Positions 1 through 10,203 are shown, numbered from the stretch's first letter. The stretch is DNA of 64,000 bases from Crossaster papposus (GCA_037893245.1 JBAIAA010001114.1:1-64000), one strand, 5' to 3'. A program made the numbers and translations. The notes: generated by a model from the sequence alone, not told the origin.

Positions 1-949
1 TACGAGTTACAGATAGGGATGGGTTTTTTTTTATTTTTCAGTTACACTAGGGATGTATCATTAGAAAGCCTATGGGAATATCAAATGTTACTATGTACAG
101 TAACGCGAATTGTCATTTCCCGCTTAATAGTGATTTTGATATCCTGGGTCACATTTTCATGGATTAACAAAAACATTGGAAATGTGGTGAGTTGACACTT
201 CGCGTGTGGTCTATTAGCTTTGTTCTCGTGTTCCGTTTTACCTGGGCCCAATTTCGTAACAAATGTAAGCACACCAATTTGCTTAGCACGAAACATTTTC
301 CTTGGCCAAACTGTCGTTTCCAAAAATGTCTGAAGATTTCCGAACACGTTTTGTTGACGGTCGGGTATTATCGTTAACGTTCGCGACTACAATTTCGACG
401 TCTGGGTGTACACAATTAAATGGTCAGGCCATGGAACCAGACTATTTTCACCGCCCCCAAAGTGGGACATTTAGGTTCTGCTTGAAAACAAATAAACCGG
501 CCTGAACGGTAAACGATCGAGGCGCGGTTGTGCCGAAGGGCGCCATCTATCGGCGCGCTCGTACCGGTAGGTCGGTGTAATTACAGCGGCGAGGCGCGGT
601 GCAGCATGGCGATAATTATGATACCACTCGCATTTTTTCAGATTTTCAAGCGACTTTTGGTTAAAAAAATGAATTTGTAAAAGAATATTGTCGATGTGTA
701 TGAAAATGTGTTATGAAAAACCCCCAAGATCATGAATATTGATGTAAATTAACGTGCCAAAAGTTGGTAATTTCTCTAAACGGGTTTTTTCGGGTTTGCG
801 TCGGGCTCTGTGAGGAGTCCTTGTATTGATCCCAAATACACAAATTAGAAAAAGTAAAAAATGAATATTATTCGGATGAGAACAATGGTCGGGGGAATAA
901 ATTTGCATACATAATTCCAGAGCGCCCTATTGGTTCAATATCAATCGTT
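1..949. other. Tail of H2A-U2 spacer of the preceding unit (divergent left edge)
   Basis: No gene is seen here. It aligns with 6345-7261 of the next spacer. The first ~165 bases differ at several places: a 32-nt insertion at about 24-55 (T9-A-T5 followed by a second, imperfect copy of the flanking GTTACACTAGGGATG), single-base indels near 13, 86, 101 and 164, and a few substitutions. From about 170 onward I see no difference from the other spacers. It contains a CTCF-like motif at 540-553 and the U2 promoter at its right end. Confidence 0.85.
895..949 (+). promoter_or_regulatory. U2 snRNA promoter region with perfect octamer
   Basis: A perfect ATTTGCAT octamer lies at 901-908, 49 to 42 bases before the U2 start, and an inverted CCAAT (ATTGG) lies at 929-933. 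Pol II snRNA genes normally carry an essential proximal element near -55 and the octamer much farther upstream, so this octamer sits where the proximal element is expected. There is no TATA box close to the start, as expected for a Pol II snRNA gene. The same arrangement precedes U2 in units 2-10. In unit 11 everything upstream of AGAGCGCC is deleted. Confidence 0.6.
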
Positions 950-1136
950 ATCGCTTCTCGGCCTTTTGGCTAAGATCATGTGTAGTATCTGTTCTTTTCA
1001 GCTTAATATCTGAAACGCTGTTCATCGAACAGCCAGTATATTAATCTGATTTTTGGATTTGGGCCGTGGAATAGAGGCTTGCCTCGTCCCGGCCATGGGT
1101 TGGCCCGGTATAGCAGTACATCCGGGATTCGGCCCA
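950..1136 (+). ncRNA. U2: U2 spliceosomal snRNA, unit 1
   Basis: U2 pairs with the intron branch site in the spliceosome and with U6. The start ATCGCTTCTCGGCCTTTTGG is the near-invariant 5' end. The branch-pairing GTAGTA is at 982-987. Stem-loop IIa is 996-1001 with 1010-1015 (TTTCAG/CTGAAA), a perfect 7-bp IIb hairpin is 1017-1023 with 1027-1033, and the Sm site ATTTTTGG is at 1049-1056. A GAGGC/GCCTC hairpin follows, then stem-loop IV with a loop close to the U2B''-binding TATTGCAGTAC (here TATAGCAGTAC). The 3' end is placed at about 1136 after GGCCCA by length (~187 nt). It could be off by a few bases. It is likely a functional gene because all core motifs are intact. Confidence 0.96.
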
Positions 1137-2180
<1,044 letters not shown>

Positions 2181-2211
2181 ATGCATGCTACATGCAATTT
2201 TCAAACCAAAC

Positions 2212-2249
2212 GGCTCTTTTCAGAGCCACCACGATTTCACAAAAAGAGA
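2212..2249 (+). terminator. H4 histone 3' stem-loop and downstream element
   Basis: Stem GGCTCT 2212-2217, loop TTTC 2218-2221, stem AGAGCC 2222-2227, 32 nt after the stop. This is the SLBP site of replication-dependent histone mRNA. AAAGAGA at 2243-2249 is the purine-rich U7 snRNP-binding element. Cleavage is expected between them. Confidence 0.96.
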
Positions 2250-2268
2250 TTGATTCCAGGTTTTTATT

Positions 2269-2289
2269 TGTGTGTGTGTGTGTGTGTGT
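2269..2289. repeat. (TG)10 microsatellite after H4
   Basis: Pure TG dinucleotide run just downstream of the H4 processing signals. Unlike the TTTG tract it shows no length change among units. Confidence 0.9.
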
Positions 2290-3097
<808 letters not shown>

Positions 3098-3128
3098 GTC
3101 AAAGCTGTGTGCGCAAAACAAACCGAAC

Positions 3129-3164
3129 GGCCCTTTTCAGGGCCAAAACTTTTTTAAAGAGAGA
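3129..3164 (+). terminator. H3 histone 3' stem-loop and downstream element
   Basis: Stem GGCCCT 3129-3134, loop TTTC, stem AGGGCC 3139-3144, a fully paired variant of the canonical stem. AAAGAGAGA at 3156-3164 is the U7-type element. Confidence 0.96.
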
Positions 3165-3576
3165 TTAATTCCAATAGCGTTTTCTGTAGAGTTTGGAAAG
3201 TTAAATGCGGTTACTATTGGTGAATACGAATTTTAACTGGCCAGGGTTCCGGAGAACGGATTAATAAAATCATCAAGATTAGTCTCTATCCATTTTGTTT
3301 ATTGATCTGTATCCTGGTTTTAGTTGTCTCCCCCCTATTTCTTTTACTTTTAATTCTGTAAAAAAAAAAGAGGTAATTTCCTGGCCATGTACACAATTGT
3401 TTATGCAGTCGTTTTGTGTCATATTTTCGAAAACGGAAACTCTTCGTTACATTGGATGGCACGCAAGTTTCCCCTGCGTTTGGGGCAAAACAAATAATGT
3501 GTAAAACCACACCGGATTGTTGACGTTTACCGAATATAATAAATAATTGTATTATTATTATTATTGTTATTATTAA
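3165..3576. other. H3-H2B spacer, proximal part
   Basis: No gene seen. AT-rich; it holds the AATAAA above and, at about 3549-3576, an ATT/TTG triplet-rich run that leads directly into the TTTG tract. Confidence 0.7.
3263..3268 (+). promoter_or_regulatory. AATAAA polyadenylation-type signal downstream of H3
   Basis: AATAAA about 165 nt after the H3 stop, beyond the stem-loop. Many replication-dependent histone genes have such backup signals that give polyadenylated read-through mRNA. Use here is an inference. Confidence 0.4.
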
Positions 3577-3678
3577 TTGTTTGTTTGTTTGTTTGTTTGT
3601 TTGTTTGTTTGTTTGTTTGTTTGTTTGTTTGTTTGTTTGTTTGTTTGTTTGTTTGTTTGTTTGTTTGTTTGTTTGTTT
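3577..3678. repeat. (TTTG)n microsatellite, unit 1 (102 nt)
   Basis: Pure tetranucleotide run of 25.5 repeats, ending about 200 nt upstream of the H2B ATG. It is the main length polymorphism between units. Confidence 0.97.
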
Positions 3679-3730
3679 CTTGGTTTTCATTCGGAGAGAT
3701 GGCTTTTGCCTTCAGTGCTAATGCGTGTCA

Positions 3731-3845
3731 CTTTGCACGCGTACAGATTTCTTTACGCTTGGGTGATTGTGTGGACAATGCGTGTATGCCCAGAATCCTA
3801 TCGTGTGCCATAAAAGTCGTCCCGGCATTTTTGACCTTCCATTCG
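3731..3845 (+). promoter_or_regulatory. H2B promoter: TATA box and cap motif
   Basis: CATAAAA at 3809-3815 and a CCATTCG cap-like motif at 3839-3845 are spaced about 31 nt, a textbook core promoter, with a leader of about 39 nt. CTTTGCAC at 3731-3738 is a 6/8 match to the ATTTGCAT octamer typical of H2B promoters; it is weak evidence. Confidence 0.75.
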
Positions 3846-3879
3846 ATCGCACGATCACATACACTCATCAACTCCAATC

Positions 3880-4248
3880 ATGGCTCCTAAAGTTAGCGGA
3901 AAAGGCCAGAAGAAGGCAGGCAACACCAAGGCTCCGGTCAGCATAAACAAGAAGAGGCGCCGGCGTCGCAAGGAGAGCTACGGCATCTACATCTACAAAG
4001 TCATGAAACAGGTGCACCCCGACACAGGAATCTCAAGCAAGGCAATGAGCATCATGAACAGCTTTGTCAACGACGTGTTTGAGCGCATCGCCGGGGAATC
4101 TTCTCGCCTTGCCCACTACAACAAGAAGTCGACCATCTCAAGTCGTGAAGTGCAGACTGCAGTACGTCTTATCCTCCCGGGAGAGCTTGCCAAGCATGCA
4201 GTCAGCGAAGGGACCAAGGCCGTCACCAAGTATACTACTTCAAAATAG
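3880..4248 (+). CDS. H2B: Histone H2B, unit 1
   Basis: Core histone H2B, 122 aa, which pairs with H2A. The basic N-tail (residues 1-30) ends in the RRRRR nuclear-localising/DNA-gripping patch. The fold starts at [17 protein letters not shown]. The C-terminus [13 protein letters not shown] includes K117, the equivalent of ubiquitinated K120 in vertebrates. [21 protein letters not shown], with Ser before IMNSF and Val before FER, resembles echinoderm H2B. The tail is a short somatic type without the SPKK repeats of sea urchin sperm H2B. The gene is intronless, and its stem-loop is 46 nt past the stop. Confidence 0.99.
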   Translation: MAPKVSGKGQKKAGNTKAPVSINKKRRRRRKESYGIYIYKVMKQVHPDTGISSKAMSIMNSFVNDVFERIAGESSRLAHYNKKSTISSREVQTAVRLILPGELAKHAVSEGTKAVTKYTTSK

Positions 4249-4293
4249 GGTGACCGAGAAGAAAAAAAACCACGAAAAACATAATAACCAAAC

Positions 4294-4330
4294 GGCTCTT
4301 TTCAGAGCCAACACAATTTTAAAAAAGAGA
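4294..4330 (+). terminator. H2B histone 3' stem-loop and downstream element
   Basis: Stem GGCTCT 4294-4299, loop TTTC, stem AGAGCC 4304-4309. AAAGAGA at 4324-4330 is the U7-type element. Confidence 0.96.
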
Positions 4331-4924
4331 TGTGACTGTCCAATTTGTGTTACTAATTCAGTCAATGTTCGTAGGTTTCACAACCGTTCGGGTAGTGTTC
4401 CCGTCTTTACAACCCCCCTGACCTTAAAAGGAGAAAAGAAGATCAACATTGACATTCTGTTCTCGTCGCCTTTGAAAACAAATATGTGACTTGAAAAGGC
4501 ATGACGGGGAAAAGTATTTCGGTAGTATTTGGAGTTCTATTGTTTTACACACTTGTAAATGGCGATTCGTTAGCTTTCCAATGATACCAAAAGTAGTTAT
4601 GTACATCATTTAATTACAATGATATATACCACAGCAGGGCTGACAGTGCGCCGCCCAACTTTAGCGATCGAATTTTTAAAACCAAAATATCGCTTTGACC
4701 AAAACAATTATACGCGTGCCCGCCAACAACGAAATTGACAAATGGGGGTCATTGTTCAATAAGCCTCAGTAAGTCACGTAAGAATTTCAAATGGCGGCAC
4801 GGCCTTTTGTTATTCAGCACCTGTGCGCGCACTGGTTTCAGTTCATTCAGTCTCCATTACGAGAAGTAGTGGTTTCTTGTTTGATGTATGTTAAATATAT
4901 GTGTTTGTCATTATCTCCGTGCAG
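4331..4924 (+). other. H2B-H2A spacer, proximal part, with TATA-like and splice-donor-like signals
   Basis: No conserved coding gene recognised. A GATATATA run is at about 4620-4627, a donor-like GTAAGT at 4769-4774, and a 55-codon open frame starts at ATGGCGGC (4791) and stops at 4956-4958. The stretch ends in a pyrimidine-rich acceptor, TTATCTCCGTGCAG, at 4911-4924. The signals could be fortuitous; they are discussed in the findings. Confidence 0.4.
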
Positions 4925-5047
4925 ACAAATCCGTGACAGTTTTCAATGCGGTATATGACGGCCGATCTGCGGCCAGCGTGGGGGCAGGTCAATCGGTAGG
5001 CAACAGGGACACTCCGTCGGGATTACAGAAATCGTCTGAGAAAGCAG
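4925..5047 (+). other. Candidate 123-nt exon in H2B-H2A spacer
   Basis: Preceded by an acceptor-like CTCCGTGCAG and followed by a strong donor CAG|GTAAGC. The 123-nt interval is a multiple of three and open in one frame (phase 1 to phase 1, about 41 residues beginning DKSVTVFNAVYDGRSAASVG, no family recognised). Equivalent intervals: 11249-11371, 17566-17688, 23890-24012, 30214-30336, 36539-36661, 42859-42981, 49159-49281, 55491-55613. No transcript evidence is available here. It may be a relic exon of another gene, a 5' exon of an alternative H2A transcript, or chance. Confidence 0.3.
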
Positions 5048-5203
5048 GTAAGCTTTTTGGGTGCTTTGGGTTTTTGCTGTTATGATTTCATCGCTTAGAT
5101 TGAAGACAGACAGACAGACCTCGTTCAAAAAATGTATCTCTGTTTCCACGCATCAAAAAAATGGATGCGGTGCACTCAACCGTACAGTCAGTGTGTCGCG
5201 CGT

Positions 5204-5289
5204 GATTGGCTACTTGGCGTGCTTCGGCCAATCCACCGGAACGCTATAACTAGTGCCGTCACCCCCCTCGTACGGCACTTTCACTGCAG
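5204..5289 (+). promoter_or_regulatory. H2A promoter: inverted CCAAT pair and TATA-like box
   Basis: GATTGGC at 5204-5210 and its exact reverse complement GCCAATC at 5227-5233 give two CCAAT boxes in opposite orientation. TATAAC at 5245-5250 is the TATA-like element. An initiator-like TCACTG begins at 5281. The leader would be about 40 nt. The leader region also contains an acceptor-like TTTCACTGCAG ending at 5289. Confidence 0.7.
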
Positions 5290-5320
5290 ATCGCAATCTA
5301 CTGCCACCAACTACTTCAAG

Positions 5321-5698
5321 ATGACTGGACGAGGAAAGAGCGGAAAAGCAAGAAGCAAGGCCAGGAGCAGGTCCTCAAGGGCGGGACTGCAGTTCCCCGT
5401 GGGTCGTGTTCATCGATTTTTGCGAAGGGGCAACTACGCTGAGCGGGTTGGAGCCGGTGCACCGGTCTACCTGGCAGCCGTGATGGAATACCTGACCGCC
5501 GAGATCCTGGAGCTGGCCGGTAACGCAGCACGAGATAATAAGAAGACGAGAATTAACCCTCGACACCTGCAGCTTGCTATACGCAACGACGAAGAGCTTA
5601 ACAAGTTGATGAGTGGAGTTACCATCGCGCAAGGCGGTGTGCTTCCCAACATCCAGCAAGTACTTCTGCCCAAAAAGACCGCCAAAGTATCAAAGTAA
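5321..5698 (+). CDS. H2A: Histone H2A, unit 1
   Basis: Core histone H2A, 125 aa. The start is fixed by [11 protein letters not shown]; an in-frame ATG at 5132 is rejected because the CCAAT and TATA elements lie between. The acidic patch (E56, E61, E64, D90, E91, E92) is complete and the K118-K119 pair, the ubiquitination site, is present. The short tail TAKVSK lacks SQ, so this is not H2A.X, and the sequence is not H2A.Z. Unusual positions against common animal H2A are Thr1 for Ser, Asn79 for Ile, M97-S98-G99 for L-G-K, and Gln113 for Ala. All copies share them, so they are fixed and not errors. The stem-loop is at 5738-5753. Confidence 0.98.
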   Translation: MTGRGKSGKARSKARSRSSRAGLQFPVGRVHRFLRRGNYAERVGAGAPVYLAAVMEYLTAEILELAGNAARDNKKTRINPRHLQLAIRNDEELNKLMSGVTIAQGGVLPNIQQVLLPKKTAKVSK

Positions 5699-5737
5699 TA
5701 CAAACAAATTACTTGGCCTCCATATACAAAAACAAAA

Positions 5738-5775
5738 GGCTCTTTTCAGGGCCACCACATAATTACAAGAGAGAA
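5738..5775 (+). terminator. H2A histone 3' stem-loop (with U-G wobble) and downstream element
   Basis: Stem GGCTCT 5738-5743, loop TTTC, stem AGGGCC 5748-5753. The fourth pair is U-G, unlike the three other genes. The purine element AAGAGAGAAA starts at 5767. The variant is present in all nine H2A copies. Confidence 0.94.
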
Positions 5776-5805
5776 ACGCCGCTGTCTGTCTGTTCTTCAT
5801 TTTTA

Positions 5806-5811
5806 AATAAA
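5806..5811 (+). promoter_or_regulatory. AATAAA polyadenylation-type signal downstream of H2A
   Basis: AATAAA 53 nt beyond the stem-loop, within a T/A-rich stretch. It is a possible backup poly(A) signal for read-through H2A transcripts. Confidence 0.4.
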
Positions 5812-5933
5812 GTTTTAAAAGAGACAAAGTTAGATATTACATTTGTAGATTTTCAATAACTTTTTACTTACACGGCCATTTACATTTTCCACTTTTATTT
5901 ACACTTTCACAGCCAAAGGCCCGCTGGGTTTGT

Positions 5934-6012
5934 CCAATAGCTTCGTTTATTTTGTAAAGAATCGCCTTCTCTTTTTCTGCTTATAAAAACATTGAGAAAG
6001 TGTTTGTTTTCA
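5934..6012 (+). promoter_or_regulatory. Promoter-like CCAAT/TATA arrangement without a downstream gene
   Basis: CCAAT at 5934-5938, TATAAAA at 5982-5988 and a TCATCC initiator-like motif starting at 6010 have the spacing of a real Pol II promoter. No sizeable open frame follows: the first ATG, at about 6058, stops after five codons. It could drive a noncoding RNA, be a relic of a lost gene, or be chance. Confidence 0.35.
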
Positions 6013-6129
6013 TCCTCGCGCGGGTGTGTTTTAACGTGTATCCAGGTGACATTATTATGAAACTAGCTCATTAAATATGCAACGCGCGCACTGTGACTTC
6101 AACAAAGCAAAAAGAAATACGCGCTGTGT

Positions 6130-6179
6130 CTGTACTCTATATATACACGTACTACGCGTACTGTACAGTACATGCATGT
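6130..6179. repeat. Palindromic, largely alternating purine-pyrimidine block
   Basis: Contains the perfect 14-nt palindrome GTACTGTACAGTAC (6158-6171) overlapping the 10-nt palindrome ACATGCATGT (6170-6179), preceded by TATATATACACGTAC and ACGCGT. The composition favours cruciform or Z-DNA formation. Confidence 0.75.
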
Positions 6180-6851
6180 TCAGTTTGTAAAAGTACGTGA
6201 ATGATATTATACCCGTGACCCAGCACATCAAAATCAAGAATAAGTCGGAAAATGACTTTCACAGATATAAATATAATAAGATGGGAAATTCAAGAAGCTT
6301 TGTAATGACATCCATCACAAGCCTTTAGCTCGGAAATTATTGGTTACGAGTTACAGACTAGGGATGGGTATCATTAGAAAGCCTATGGAATTTCAAATGT
6401 TACTATGTACATAACGCGAATTGTCATTTCCCGCTTATTAGTGATTTTGATATCCTGGGTCACATTTTCATGGATTTAACAAAAACATTGGAAATGTGGT
6501 GAGTTGACACTTCGCGTGTGGTCTATTAGCTTTGTTCTCGTGTTCCGTTTTACCTGGGCCCAATTTCGTAACAAATGTAAGCACACCAATTTGCTTAGCA
6601 CGAAACATTTTCCTTGGCCAAACTGTCGTTTCCAAAAATGTCTGAAGATTTCCGAACACGTTTTGTTGACGGTCGGGTATTATCGTTAACGTTCGCGACT
6701 ACAATTTCGACGTCTGGGTGTACACAATTAAATGGTCAGGCCATGGAACCAGACTATTTTCACCGCCCCCAAAGTGGGACATTTAGGTTCTGCTTGAAAA
6801 CAAATAAACCGGCCTGAACGGTAAACGATCGAGGCGCGGTTGTGCCGAAGG

Positions 6852-6865
6852 GCGCCATCTATCGG
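6852..6865 (-). promoter_or_regulatory. CTCF-like motif in GC-rich spacer island
   Basis: The minus strand reads CCGATAGATGGCGC, matching 12 of 14 positions of the CTCF core CCASYAGRKGGCRS. The same site lies at 540-553 in the preceding spacer and in every complete H2A-U2 spacer. Binding is inferred from the motif only. Confidence 0.4.
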
Positions 6866-7261
6866 CGCGCTCGTACCGGTAGGTCGGTGTAATTACAGCG
6901 GCGAGGCGCGGTGCAGCATGGCGATAATTATGATACCACTCGCATTTTTTCAGATTTTCAAGCGACTTTTGGTTAAAAAAATGAATTTGTAAAAGAATAT
7001 TGTCGATGTGTATGAAAATGTGTTATGAAAAACCCCCAAGATCATGAATATTGATGTAAATTAACGTGCCAAAAGTTGGTAATTTCTCTAAACGGGTTTT
7101 TTCGGGTTTGCGTCGGGCTCTGTGAGGAGTCCTTGTATTGATCCCAAATACACAAATTAGAAAAAGTAAAAAATGAATATTATTCGGATGAGAACAATGG
7201 TCGGGGGAATAAATTTGCATACATAATTCCAGAGCGCCCTATTGGTTCAATATCAATCGTT

Positions 7262-7448
7262 ATCGCTTCTCGGCCTTTTGGCTAAGATCATGTGTAGTAT
7301 CTGTTCTTTTCAGCTTAATATCTGAAACGCTGTTCATCGAACAGCCAGTATATTAATCTGATTTTTGGATTTGGGCCGTGGAATAGAGGCTTGCCTCGTC
7401 CCGGCCATGGGTTGGCCCGGTATAGCAGTACATCCGGGATTCGGCCCA
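7262..7448 (+). ncRNA. U2: U2 spliceosomal snRNA, unit 2
   Basis: Same sequence as the unit 1 copy, with an intact octamer at 7213-7220. Confidence 0.96.
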
Positions 7449-7895
7449 CTCCCCTCGGGGAACATCAAATAATACAAAAACAGGTCTCGTCTATGTGTAT
7501 TCCTATGTCGCATCACTTTTACAAGTTCTTTCTTCGCTTTACTTCGGGGCTTTCGTATATTTAAACATTTCAATACGTCTAAAGTAAATAATTGTATGAA
7601 GACCGATCTCTTTGTTTTTGGATGATTTCTGATGAAGGAGAAAAACAACAACAAAAACAAACAGGCCCTCTGCGTCTGGTTGTATATTTATTTGACGACG
7701 ATGTATTAGATTTTCTTTATTTTTTCCCAATTTTTTTTAATTCATATGATTTCACATAATTGTAGACTTTAGATTTGCTTTTTGTTTGTGGTCTTGTTTT
7801 AACTCTATTTTTGTTTGAAATACTGTATAGGTAATAATGCAGGGCCGTTTTGGATAGCATTTTTGTTGTAAGTGATAAAACCTCAAATAAAATAA

Positions 7896-8492
<597 letters not shown>

Positions 8493-8980
8493 ATGCATGC
8501 TACATGCAATTTTCAAACCAAACGGCTCTTTTCAGAGCCACCACGATTTCACAAAAAGAGATTGATTCCAGGTTTTTATTTGTGTGTGTGTGTGTGTGTG
8601 TACTCTGTTATTATTTTAGCATTGTCTCAGGATTCAGTGTGGATTTTCCTCCCAGTGTCTATTAAGTTTTCCCTTTTCGTTTATTGCCCGTAATTATTTG
8701 TGGGATGTCTTTGTCGAAGACACGGCCCTTTTGTTTATTTTGGTAGCTGGGGGGAAATTAATTTGCTTGCAAAGTATCATGTACTCGTGGGTAATATTGA
8801 CCGTATTGTTTCGGAGGGTAAATAAGTTGTGATCAGTGAAGCGTCTCGGCATGGTGTCCGAATTACCAAATTGGAAGACTGCCCTTTGTTAGACTTCAGC
8901 CCGAGGATGCTATTCTCTAGTCTTAAGAGACGGCCTGTTCGTTGATTTGGCATTCACTTCTTATCTACTCTTCAATCTGA

Positions 8981-9409
<429 letters not shown>

Positions 9410-9888
9410 GTCAAAGCTGTGTGCGCAAAACAAACCGAACGGCCCTTTTCAGGGCCAAAACTTTTTTAAAGAGAGATTAATTCCAATAGCGTTTTCTGTA
9501 GAGTTTGGAAAGTTAAATGCGGTTACTATTGGTGAATACGAATTTTAACTGGCCAGGGTTCCGGAGAACGGATTAATAAAATCATCAAGATTAGTCTCTA
9601 TCCATTTTGTTTATTGATCTGTATCCTGGTTTTAGTTGTCTCCCCCCTATTTCTTTTACTTTTAATTCTGTAAAAAAAAAAGAGGTAATTTCCTGGCCAT
9701 GTACACAATTGTTTATGCAGTCGTTTTGTGTCATATTTTCGAAAACGGAAACTCTTCGTTACATTGGATGGCACGCAAGTTTCCCCTGCGTTTGGGGCAA
9801 AACAAATAATGTGTAAAACCACACCGGATTGTTGACGTTTACCGAATATAATAAATAATTGTATTATTATTATTATTGTTATTATTAA

Positions 9889-10002
9889 TTGTTTGTTTGT
9901 TTGTTTGTTTGTTTGTTTGTTTGTTTGTTTGTTTGTTTGTTTGTTTGTTTGTTTGTTTGTTTGTTTGTTTGTTTGTTTGTTTGTTTGTTTGTTTGTTTGT
10001 TT
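9889..10002. repeat. (TTTG)n microsatellite, unit 2 (114 nt)
   Basis: 28.5 pure repeats, the commonest allele in the window. Confidence 0.97.
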
Positions 10003-10203
10003 CTTGGTTTTCATTCGGAGAGATGGCTTTTGCCTTCAGTGCTAATGCGTGTCACTTTGCACGCGTACAGATTTCTTTACGCTTGGGTGATTGTGTGGAC
10101 AATGCGTGTATGCCCAGAATCCTATCGTGTGCCATAAAAGTCGTCCCGGCATTTTTGACCTTCCATTCGATCGCACGATCACATACACTCATCAACTCCA
10201 ATC

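Larger units (their letters stand above)
5812..7261. other. H2A-U2 spacer (largest intergenic stretch)
   Basis: About 1.45 kb with no supported gene. It holds the orphan CCAAT/TATA pair, the palindromic block, a GC-rich island at about 6810-6925 with a CTCF-like motif on the minus strand at 6852-6865, and the U2 promoter with its octamer at 7213-7220. Full H2A-stop-to-U2 spacers of 1563 nt also lie at 12023-13585, 18340-19902, 24664-26226, 30988-32550, 37313-38875, 43633-45195, 49933-51495 and 56265-57827. Confidence 0.75.

Noticed and set aside
24-38. Poly(T)-rich run as the tail of an inserted retroelement
   Set aside because: Only about 15 nt, interrupted, with a short flank duplication and no element body; local slippage, duplication or edge error explains it better.
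803-820. Hairpin GGGCTC...GAGTCC as a possible fifth histone stem-loop (H1 relic)
   Set aside because: The loop is six bases and lacks TTTC, flanks do not match, and no purine element follows.
3286-3690. Long antisense and sense frames with repeated KQTN or VCLF residues
   Set aside because: They are translations of the TTTG microsatellite and vary with its length.
4791-4958. 55-codon frame beginning ATGGCGGCACGG in the H2B-H2A spacer
   Set aside because: Short and without a recognisable family. Splicing via GTATGT at 4886 would need a 39-nt intron and hits a stop, so I do not call it a gene.
5132-5320. In-frame ATG extending H2A by 63 residues
   Set aside because: The paired CCAAT boxes and the TATA element lie inside it; the H2A tail is standard from the methionine at 5321.
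5700-7260. 5S rRNA, tRNA, U1, U5, U6 or U7 genes in the spacers
   Set aside because: I looked for their characteristic 5' ends and internal boxes by eye and found none; a covariance-model scan would be decisive.
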